Part shown: positions 1-5,053 of the stretch, in pieces
How the letters are laid out: each line of letters opens with the position of its first letter
How positions within the stretch are numbered: the first letter of the stretch is position 1
Assembly: GCA_900551975.1 (NCBI GenBank)
Contig: URYA01000085.1
Span: 1-7,092 of the forward strand
Length of the DNA stretch: 7,092 nt
DNA from: an uncultured Collinsella sp.
GTDB lineage: Bacteria > Actinomycetota > Coriobacteriia > Coriobacteriales > Coriobacteriaceae
Direction of reading: 5' to 3'
Notes under the pieces: generated by a model
What the model saw: the letters and a program-made list of their open reading frames with translations, nothing else
What the model was told of the DNA's origin: nothing
Databases searched by the model: none
Made by a program: the position numbers and the translations under genes

Positions 1-530
1 ACGCCAGCCTCAGCCTGAGCAACCGCAACCTTTGCGGCAGCCTCGGCAGCCTGGGCCTCCTCGCGGGCGCGATCTTCGGCCAGCAGCTCCTGGTACAGGT
101 CCTCACCCGGCAGCTCCTCGCTGCGAGCGATCTTGCCCAGCACGCCGTTGACGAACGACGCGGACTGGTCGGTGCCATAGGCCTTGGCAAGCTCGACAGC
201 CTCGTTGATCACGATAGCGTCCGAGACCTCCTCGTCGGTGAGGAAACGCATCTCGTAAACGGCGATACGCAGCAGATTGCGGTCGGCGCCGGGCATGCGC
301 ATAAGATCCCAGTTCTTGGCAACGGAGCGCAGAGCGCAGTCGATGCGGTCGATATGCTCGTAGGCACCGCGGCAAAGCTCCAGCGCATAGGGGTCGAGGG
401 GACCCTTCGAGATCAGGAAATCGCCCTCGAGGACGCGCTCGAGCGGACTGTCCGTGGCCTCGGCCTGGAACAGCAGCTGCAGCGCCTGACTGCGGGCAAG
501 CGTGCGCCCGCGATAAACCTTAAGGCTCAA
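1..530 (-). CDS. nusB: Transcription antitermination factor NusB (3' end cut by window edge)
   Basis: NusB is a small all-helical RNA-binding protein that pairs with NusE (ribosomal protein S10) on boxA RNA and promotes antitermination, mainly of rRNA operons. The frame gives 176 residues before the window ends, with no stop reached. Recognisable family features are the N-terminal R-T-L-A-R-S-Q-A-L-Q-L-L-F-Q helix (residues 9-22), a D-R-N-L-L-R-I-A-V-Y-E-M segment (83-94), V-I-N-E-A-V-E-L-A-K (107-116) and the closing F-V-N-G-V-L-G-K-I-A (126-135). The start is TTG at 530, chosen because an AAGGAG box lies 6 nt upstream and the family N terminus begins there; no ATG fits. It follows the Asp23-family gene by only 3 nt and is surely cotranscribed with it. 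The usual family length is about 140 residues, and everything after about residue 137 is an extra Glu/Ala-rich tail. Identity is secure; the true C terminus is not visible. Confidence 0.93.
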   Translation of the reverse strand, partial: MSLKVYRGRTLARSQALQLLFQAEATDSPLERVLEGDFLISKGPLDPYALELCRGAYEHIDRIDCALRSVAKNWDLMRMPGADRNLLRIAVYEMRFLTDEEVSDAIVINEAVELAKAYGTDQSASFVNGVLGKIARSEELPGEDLYQELLAEDRAREEAQAAEAAAKVAVAQAEAG

Positions 531-533
531 AGG

Positions 534-896
534 TTACTCCTTGGGGAAAACGAGACCGTCGATGCAAACGTCAACGCGCTCGACCTCAACGCCAACCTGG
601 GCATCGATGGCGGCGACCACGGCGGCGCGAACGGCCTCGGCGAGTTTCTTGAACGGATAGCCAAAGAACACCACGACGCGCACGGTGAGTGCGAGCTTGT
701 CGCCGACGACCTCGGCCTCGACCGCCGGCTCAGAAGCCGGGGCCTTGGACGAGAGCATCATGGAGACAAGGTTGGTGGCAAGGTCCTTGACGCCAACGGA
801 GGCGATGCCCTCGACATCCGACACGGCGCGCGAGACGATGGCGGTCAGAACATCGGGCGAAATGCCGATGCCGTCAATCTTGATTTCCTGGGGCAT
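534..896 (-). CDS. Asp23/Gls24 family protein (YqhY-like)
   Basis: This is a 120-residue protein of the Asp23/Gls24 (formerly DUF322) family, small cytoplasmic proteins linked to envelope stress, membrane association and, for Bacillus YqhY, control of acetyl-CoA carboxylase. The family pattern is clear: I-x-I opening with I-S-P-D-V-L-T-A-I-V-S-R-A-V-S-D-V-E-G-I (residues 12-31), a beta-rich middle ending V-V-F-F-G-Y-P-F-K-K-L-A (74-85), then a helix and a closing V-E-V-E-R-V-D-V-C-I-D-G (103-114). No signal peptide or membrane segment is seen. The middle (about 37-62) contains a Ser/Ala/Pro-rich linker. ATG at 896 has an AGGAGG box 4 nt upstream (906-901), the best in this operon. It lies 24 nt after efp and 3 nt before nusB. 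The asp23-nusB pair also occurs in Bacillus (yqhY-nusB), but the accBC genes found there are absent. The family call is firm; the exact role here is inferred. Confidence 0.88.
   Translation of the reverse strand: MPQEIKIDGIGISPDVLTAIVSRAVSDVEGIASVGVKDLATNLVSMMLSSKAPASEPAVEAEVVGDKLALTVRVVVFFGYPFKKLAEAVRAAVVAAIDAQVGVEVERVDVCIDGLVFPKE
537..542 (-). promoter_or_regulatory. Ribosome binding site that sets the TTG start of nusB
   Basis: A perfect AAGGAG on the minus strand lies 6 nt before TTG at 530-528. It overlaps the last codons of the upstream Asp23-family gene, whose TAA stop (536-534) falls inside the spacer. This is what makes a TTG start credible, and it implies coupled translation of the two genes. 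Confidence 0.75.
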
Positions 897-920
897 GAGT
901 CCTCCTAGAAGAGTTGGTTG

Positions 921-1484
921 CTAGACGCGGGAGACGAACTTGCCGTCGCGGGTGTCAACCTTGATGACCTCGCCCTCGTTGAGGTACATGGGGACCTGGA
1001 TGACAGCGCCGGTGTCGATCGTGGCCGGCTTGGTGGAACCCTGGACGGTGTCGCCCTTAAAGCCCGGGTCGGTCTGGACGATGGTGGTCTCGATGAACAT
1101 CGGCGGGGTCACGCCCATGAGCTCATCGTCGGCGAAGAGCAGCTGGCAGACGTCGTTCTCGCGCAGCCACTTGGAGTTCTCGCCCACCATGTCCTCGGGA
1201 ACGGGAACCTGCTCATAGGACTCGTTGTCCATGAAGATGTAGTCGGTGCCATCGTTGTAGAGGTACTGGAACTCACGGGTGGTGAGCATGACGCTCTCGA
1301 ACTTGGTGCCGGCGTTGCAGGTGTTCTCGACGACGCGGCCGCTCTTGATGTCGCGGGTCTTGTAGCGCACAAACGCGCCGCCCTTGCCCGGCTTGACATG
1401 CTGGAACTCGACGATGGTGTAGACCTTGTCCTTGATACGGAGACCGAGGCCGTTCTTGAAGTCGGCGGTAGAAATGGTAGGCAT
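921..1484 (-). CDS. efp: Translation elongation factor P
   Basis: EF-P binds between the P and E sites of ribosomes stalled at proline runs and stimulates peptide bond formation. The 187-residue product has the normal family length and three-domain layout: KOW-like domain I (about 1-65), then two OB-type domains. The tip loop of domain I reads K-P-G-K-G-G-A-F-V-R (31-40); K34 is the residue that is post-translationally modified in many bacteria. The family signature is recognisable around 150-162 (G-D-T-V-Q-G-S-T-K-P-A-T) and the C terminus ends V-D-T-R-D-G-K-F-V-S-R-V. The start is ATG at 1484, preceded by AGAAAGG; M-P-T-I-S-T-A-D-F-K-N-G is the usual N terminus. An in-frame ATG 11 codons upstream (1517) is rejected because it adds a non-family leader and lies close to the promoter. 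It is first in the efp-asp23-nusB unit. No modification enzyme (EpmA/EpmB, EarP, YmfI) is encoded nearby. Confidence 0.97.
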   Translation of the reverse strand: MPTISTADFKNGLGLRIKDKVYTIVEFQHVKPGKGGAFVRYKTRDIKSGRVVENTCNAGTKFESVMLTTREFQYLYNDGTDYIFMDNESYEQVPVPEDMVGENSKWLRENDVCQLLFADDELMGVTPPMFIETTIVQTDPGFKGDTVQGSTKPATIDTGAVIQVPMYLNEGEVIKVDTRDGKFVSRV

Positions 1485-1541
1485 AGCGACCTTTCTTGTT
1501 ATGGGCAGAACGCACAAGCGTCCAAATTACATACGACAGAA

Positions 1542-1570
1542 ATTATACACTTGCAGACGGCGCCTGCAGC
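1542..1570 (-). promoter_or_regulatory. Probable promoter of the efp-asp23-nusB unit
   Basis: A perfect TATAAT lies at 1547-1542 on the minus strand, in an AT-rich island within otherwise GC-rich DNA. The best -35 candidate at a 17-nt spacing is GCTGCA (1570-1565), which is a poor match to TTGACA. Transcription would begin near 1535, leaving a leader of about 50 nt before efp. The site lies just downstream of the pepP terminator, where a new promoter is expected. The -10 is convincing; the -35 is not. Confidence 0.6.
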
Positions 1571-1576
1571 GAGCGC

Positions 1577-1621
1577 ATAAAAAGAGAACGCGGGGCGTCC
1601 GAATCAATCCGGACGCCCCGC
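1577..1621 (-). terminator. Rho-independent terminator after pepP
   Basis: A perfect 12-bp GC-rich stem (arms 1590-1601 and 1610-1621) encloses an 8-nt AT-rich loop. On the minus strand it is followed by GTTCTCTTTTTATG, whose U-rich run is offset by one base from the stem. It starts 22 nt after the pepP stop codon. On the plus strand no T run follows, so it works in the minus direction only. It separates pepP from efp transcriptionally, although some read-through is possible. Confidence 0.85.
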
Positions 1622-1643
1622 CCCAAAAATCTATCGAAATGGG

Positions 1644-2774
1644 CTAGCAATCGATGACGTGCAGGTCGTGCGGGGTCTTGGTGAAAGGCTCGTAGCCGTT
1701 CTCGGTGACCACGCCGTAATCCTCCAGGCGCACGCCGCCCACGCCGGGCAGGTAAACGCCGGGCTCCATGGTGATAACCGAGCCGACCTCGATGATGTTC
1801 TTGCTGCGGTTAAAGTTGGGCAGCTCGTGGATGTCGATACCGACGCCGTGGCCCAGGCCATGATTGTAGTAATCGCCATAGCCGGCATCGCCGATGATCT
1901 TCTTGGAAAGCTTGAAAATGTCGTTGCCCTCGACGCCCGGATGGATGGCGGCGACGCACTCCTCGTGCGTGCGGCGCACGAGCGCGTACAGGTCGAGCTG
2001 CTCCTGCGTGGGCTCGCCCATCACGACGGTGCGCGTCATGTCGGAGCGGTAATCACAGTAGCCCGCGCCGTAATCCATAAGAACGAAATCGCCCTTCTCG
2101 ATCACGCGATCGCTCGGCACGGCATGCGGGTTGGCGGTGTTGGGACCGCTCGCCACGATGGAGCCGAAGGCAAGGCTGTCGGCGCCGTTGGCGAACATAA
2201 AGTTCTCGAGCTCGTTGCGAACCTGCTTCTCGGTCATACCGGGCTTAATAAAGCCGAGCATATGCTGGAAAGCGGCATCGGTGATCGACTGCGCATGGCG
2301 CATAAGCTCGATCTCCTCGGCATCCTTGATGGCGCGCATCTTGCGGATGTCGTCGTGCATCAGCGGTAGGATGCAGGCGACGGAACGGTCCTCCAGGCCG
2401 CGCTGAATACCCTGGTAGAAGTTGATCTGCATGTCGTCCTCGACAGCGCAGACGCGGCACTTGTTGGCCGCGATTTTGCCGGCGACCCAACCGGGGATGG
2501 TGCCCTCGTCCATGTCGTAGACCCAGGGGCTGCCGGCGGGCGTGTTCTCCTCAAAGCTGTTGAGGTAGCGCGAGTCGGTGTGGAACAGGCACTGGTCGGC
2601 CGTAATAAACGCAGCGTGCGGAAACTCGAAGGTGTAGTCGAAGACGCCCTTCACGCCCGTAAGCCAACGAAGGTTGGCCTCGTCGCGCACCACGATGGCG
2701 TCGTAGCCACGCTCGGCCATCAGGGCACGGACACGCTCGATACGACATGCAGGACCGGCAGCAAACTCAGACAT
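1644..2774 (-). CDS. pepQ: M24 family metallopeptidase (Xaa-Pro aminopeptidase / prolidase)
   Basis: This 376-residue cytoplasmic peptidase of the pita-bread M24 family likely removes an N-terminal residue preceding proline or splits Xaa-Pro dipeptides. The N-terminal creatinase-like domain covers about 1-145, including N-L-R-W-L-T-G (34-40). The catalytic domain follows from about 155. All five dinuclear-metal ligands are present: D234 (M-D-Y-G-A), D245 (S-D-M-T-R-T), H309 (G-L-G-H-G-V-G), E337 (M-E-P-G-V-Y) and E351 (R-L-E-D). Supporting histidines H217 and H316 are also kept. ATG at 2774 has AAAGGA 6 nt upstream. The gene sits alone between a hairpin-bearing gap and a strong terminator. 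A pepQ-efp neighbourhood is common in Actinobacteria and Firmicutes. Sequence alone cannot decide between aminopeptidase P and prolidase, so the symbol follows the mycobacterial naming of the syntenic gene. Confidence 0.93.
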   Translation of the reverse strand: MSEFAAGPACRIERVRALMAERGYDAIVVRDEANLRWLTGVKGVFDYTFEFPHAAFITADQCLFHTDSRYLNSFEENTPAGSPWVYDMDEGTIPGWVAGKIAANKCRVCAVEDDMQINFYQGIQRGLEDRSVACILPLMHDDIRKMRAIKDAEEIELMRHAQSITDAAFQHMLGFIKPGMTEKQVRNELENFMFANGADSLAFGSIVASGPNTANPHAVPSDRVIEKGDFVLMDYGAGYCDYRSDMTRTVVMGEPTQEQLDLYALVRRTHEECVAAIHPGVEGNDIFKLSKKIIGDAGYGDYYNHGLGHGVGIDIHELPNFNRSKNIIEVGSVITMEPGVYLPGVGGVRLEDYGVVTENGYEPFTKTPHDLHVIDC

Positions 2775-2796
2775 GCAGATTCCTTTCTTGTTGTCT

Positions 2797-2804
2797 CTAT
2801 ATAG
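2797..2804 (-). promoter_or_regulatory. Possible -10 element for pepQ
   Basis: CTATATAG contains TATATA (2803-2798), a 5/6 match to the -10 consensus, placed about 17 nt before a plausible transcript start ahead of the AAAGGA ribosome site. No good -35 lies at 16-18 nt, because that region is occupied by the long hairpin. The surrounding GTCT...AGAC is itself a small inverted repeat, so a binding site is an alternative. Low confidence. Confidence 0.3.
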
Positions 2805-2806
2805 AC

Positions 2807-2869
2807 GGGACGGGTCTCAACCGAACGACGGAATCGCATGCGATCCGCAACCGATTGGAAACCCGCCCC
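2807..2869 (-). repeat. Long imperfect inverted repeat (RNA hairpin) between aroB-like and pepQ
   Basis: The 132-nt gap between these genes is dominated by a nested hairpin. The outer arms 2807-2818 and 2858-2869 pair over 12 bp, and pairing continues inward at 2819-2824 with 2851-2856. After a short internal mismatch, an inner stem (about 2830-2836 with 2841-2846) closes on a CATG tetraloop at 2837-2840. At four or more positions the pair is G-U when read as minus-strand RNA but A-C on the plus strand, so the structure suits the minus transcript. No U run follows it (GTCTATATAG instead), so it is not a typical intrinsic terminator. It could stabilise the upstream mRNA 3' end, act as a leader element for pepQ, or be a degenerate palindromic repeat. 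Confidence 0.65.
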
Positions 2870-2906
2870 TCAACATGATACGAAAGACGATGGAAGTCAA
2901 TAAATC

Positions 2907-4016
2907 TTAGAGAAGTTCTTTGCGAGAAGCCAAGTAGGCGTGAGCATGGCGCTCAAGAACCTCGTCCTCAACGTTCGTTAGGCGAATGGCGCCGAGTGCC
3001 GCGGGCAGCGGCAACATGCTGCGGTTTGAGCGAACAAACTGCTGCCTACGGAACTCCTCAATATATGCGGCAGGCTCCAGATCGAAGGCAAGTTCCTCGA
3101 TACCAAAGTCCTCCAGGCAGTCATCGACATCAAACACATAGTCGATATCGAAGTCGCAGGCATCATGTGCTAGGCGCGCCTCAAAGCGCATGCCCTCAGA
3201 CAACAGCTGGTAGGCAGGGACCTGCGAAGCGGCATCGCCCAAGCAGGCGCGCAGGGTGCGCTCCCCCGTCTTGCCAAAATCGAGCGCATGGCGAGCGCTC
3301 GGGTTCGTGGCCGTCAGCACGTCCTTGCGGGCAGTCTGAGACCATTGGACGGCATTGACGAGTGCGACCTCCTCGCCCGCGAGAATCTCGGGGACGGTCT
3401 CAATAAACTGATTCCAGCGGGACTTGCTGCTCGAAAGCATGGTGCCAACAAGTACCACAAAGCCGAGCTTGAGGTCCTCGGGGTCCGTCTCGCGAACAAG
3501 GTCGAGGTCACACACGACCAAGCCCGGTTCGGGACGAAACGCGATAGCGGGAAGCGCATTGGCCGACGAGGCGACGAGCGGCTTCATGGTCGTCGCGACC
3601 GTGAGCATGGCGTCGAACGTCGTCGGCAGCAGCGCGCATTCGGTGCGACCGCACCACTGGTTGGCGCACCAGCTAACAACCGAGCAGGTTGAGGCATCGC
3701 CAACGGCGACAACCAAATCGTCGCAGGTAATGCCGTTAGCCGACAGGGCGCCAAAGACGGTATCGGCATCGGCCAGCGTAGCACCGGCAGGCGAAACCTC
3801 GAAGACGAGCAGCGACACGGCAAAGCCGGCGTCGACCAGCGCATGCTCGACGACCTCGCCAAAACGCTCGGATGTGGCGTCGTTCCAAACCACCATCGCG
3901 CGCTTAGGCTTGCCCACGGCCGAGGCAAACATGCGCGAAAGCTCATCGAACGCACCCAATCCGACACGGACATCGACGCTGCGGTTTTGGAAATTGATCA
4001 GTTGACGGCGAATCAT
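2907..4016 (-). CDS. AroB-like protein lacking dehydroquinate synthase active-site residues
   Basis: The 369-residue product matches 3-dehydroquinate synthase (AroB) in length and layout: a nucleotide-binding N-terminal half (about 1-160) and a helical C-terminal half. Landmarks that keep the fold are L-V-V-A-V-G (101-106), L-L-P-T-T (129-133), A-F-R-P-E-P-G-L-V-V-C-D (159-170), the F-G-K-T segment (247-250) and L-P-L-P-A-A-L-G (335-342). Catalytic positions are largely gone. The NAD loop G-G-G-V-V-G-D reads G-D-A-S-T-C-S (106-112). The zinc ligands Glu, His, His correspond to V188, K249 and about A268. The C-terminal D-K-K reads R-Q-Q (324-326). K145 keeps its place. C111, C117, C122 and C127 form a cysteine cluster, and 285-314 is highly acidic. 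ATG at 4016 overlaps the aroK stop (ATGA), so translation is coupled. Annotation pipelines would call this aroB; classical DHQ synthase activity looks unlikely. The open frame and normal length argue against a recent pseudogene. Confidence 0.8.
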   Translation of the reverse strand: MIRRQLINFQNRSVDVRVGLGAFDELSRMFASAVGKPKRAMVVWNDATSERFGEVVEHALVDAGFAVSLLVFEVSPAGATLADADTVFGALSANGITCDDLVVAVGDASTCSVVSWCANQWCGRTECALLPTTFDAMLTVATTMKPLVASSANALPAIAFRPEPGLVVCDLDLVRETDPEDLKLGFVVLVGTMLSSSKSRWNQFIETVPEILAGEEVALVNAVQWSQTARKDVLTATNPSARHALDFGKTGERTLRACLGDAASQVPAYQLLSEGMRFEARLAHDACDFDIDYVFDVDDCLEDFGIEELAFDLEPAAYIEEFRRQQFVRSNRSMLPLPAALGAIRLTNVEDEVLERHAHAYLASRKELL

Positions 4017-4546
4017 AGCAGTCCACGCTCCAAAAGCATCTCGGCACAAAGGTAGGAAACGTCCTCGAAGGACTTGTTGCGAATATCAAGGGTAAGGTCG
4101 GCGGCCTGTCGATACAGCGGACGGCGATGCTCAAACAGGCGCGCGGCATGCTCGGGCGAGCGGAAATCGGGGCGCGTGTCGGACCGACGAATCTGGCGAA
4201 TCGAATCCTCGAAGTCGCCCTCGAGGTACACACACGTACCCATTTCGTGCATCAACTCAATATTCACCGGCGTCTCGACGATACCGCCCCCGCACGAAAC
4301 CAACAGGCTGCGCTCGCTTTGGAGCGAACGGAGCGCCGAGGTCTCGAGCTCGCGAAAACGATCCTCGCCCTCGGTCTCAAAAATCTCGGTTACCGACTTG
4401 CCGCAACGGCGCACGACCAGGCGGTCGGTATCGATAAAACGCCGCTTGAACATAGTGCCGACGTTGCGCGCGAGTGTCGATTTGCCCGCGCCCAAAAAGC
4501 CGATAAAGAAGATATGGTCGCAGCCGTGTTTGATGTGCTGAGACAT
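4013..4546 (-). CDS. aroK: Shikimate kinase
   Basis: This 177-residue P-loop kinase phosphorylates shikimate at the 3-hydroxyl using ATP, the fifth step toward chorismate. Key elements are in order and intact: Walker A G-F-L-G-A-G-K-S-T (16-24); F-I-D-T-D (37-41), whose aspartates serve Mg and shikimate; F-R-E-L-E (64-68) with the shikimate-binding R65; the G-G-G loop (86-88); the lid arginine in T-R-P (124-126); and R-R-P-L-Y-R-Q-A-A-D (141-150), with R141 expected to contact substrate. Length is usual for the family (about 165-180). ATG at 4546 lies 8 nt after the YqeG-type gene stop, with AGG about 7 nt upstream. Its TGA stop overlaps the start of the AroB-like gene. Family and likely activity are well supported. 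Why an intact kinase is paired with a degenerate AroB homolog is unresolved. Confidence 0.93.
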   Translation of the reverse strand: MSQHIKHGCDHIFFIGFLGAGKSTLARNVGTMFKRRFIDTDRLVVRRCGKSVTEIFETEGEDRFRELETSALRSLQSERSLLVSCGGGIVETPVNIELMHEMGTCVYLEGDFEDSIRQIRRSDTRPDFRSPEHAARLFEHRRPLYRQAADLTLDIRNKSFEDVSYLCAEMLLERGLL

Positions 4547-4554
4547 GGCGAAAC

Positions 4555-5052
4555 CTATTCCTCGCAGGGAAGGTCGCGCAGGGCCCGGCGCTCAAAGATA
4601 CGGAAGATCTGCGTGTACCACAGGTCCTGGGTTGCCTGCGGCTTAACCAGGATAGTATCGACGCCGGCAAAATTGCCGCTCCACACATCAGTGTAGAGCT
4701 GATCACCGATCAGCACCGCCTCGTCGGCTGTGGCGCCGAGGCGCTTAAGACCCGCCTTGAGGGCAAACGGCGCCGGCTTCATGGCGTGGCTGATGGCCTC
4801 AAGTCCCAGCTCGCGTGCAGAGCTCATGACCTGGTCGCGATGCCAGTTGTTGGACACCATGCACAGCTTAAAGCCTTTGGCGCGGGCGGCATCGAGCCAA
4901 GCGGAAACCGCGGCGGGAACCTGCTCGGTGTCGCGCGGCACCAGGGTGTTATCGCGATCGAGCAGAATGGCGCGTTTGCCGTCGGCCCACAGGGTATCAA
5001 GGTCGATGCGATCGACCGAGGCAACGTATCGTTTGGGGCTAAAAATCCTCAT
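4555..5052 (-). CDS. yqeG: YqeG family HAD phosphatase (GEP4/PGP-phosphatase-like)
   Basis: The 165-residue protein belongs to the HAD superfamily subclass IIIA, YqeG family, which is related to the yeast mitochondrial phosphatidylglycerophosphate phosphatase Gep4. All four HAD motifs are visible: motif I L-D-R-D-N-T-L-V (31-38) with nucleophile D32 and acid/base D34; motif II V-S-N-N (66-69); motif III with K92 in M-K-P-A-P; motif IV I-G-D-Q-L-Y-T-D (115-122) with D117 and D122. No membrane segment is seen. The start is ATG at 5052, since M-R-I-F-S-P-K-R-Y-V-A-S-V-D-R-I-D-L matches the family N terminus. Only 1 nt separates it from the mltG stop and its ribosome site is weak (GGAA within the mltG end), so it probably depends on coupled translation. 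A lipid role (removal of phosphate from PGP) is plausible from family membership; it is not shown here. Confidence 0.88.
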   Translation of the reverse strand: MRIFSPKRYVASVDRIDLDTLWADGKRAILLDRDNTLVPRDTEQVPAAVSAWLDAARAKGFKLCMVSNNWHRDQVMSSARELGLEAISHAMKPAPFALKAGLKRLGATADEAVLIGDQLYTDVWSGNFAGVDTILVKPQATQDLWYTQIFRIFERRALRDLPCEE

Positions 5053-5053
5053 G

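Noticed and set aside
1485..1517. Longer N terminus for EF-P starting at ATG 1517
   Set aside because: The added residues are not part of the EF-P family and a good ribosome site precedes the ATG at 1484.
918..1580. Open frame of 220 codons on the plus strand
   Set aside because: It is antisense to efp, and its 3' part crosses the efp promoter; no protein family is recognisable.
1659..2369. Open frame of 236 codons on the plus strand
   Set aside because: It is antisense to the metal-ligand region of pepQ and has the biased composition of a mirror frame, with no domain.
2875..2900. Promoter for pepQ from TTGACT (2900-2895) and TATCAT (2880-2875)
   Set aside because: Both boxes resemble consensus, but the spacer is only 14 nt, too short for a sigma-70-type promoter. 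If it were active, the long hairpin would be in the pepQ leader.
4017..4049. Longer N terminus for the AroB-like protein starting at 4049
   Set aside because: It would overlap aroK by 37 nt; the ATGA overlap at 4016 is the standard coupled arrangement and fits the AroB N terminus.
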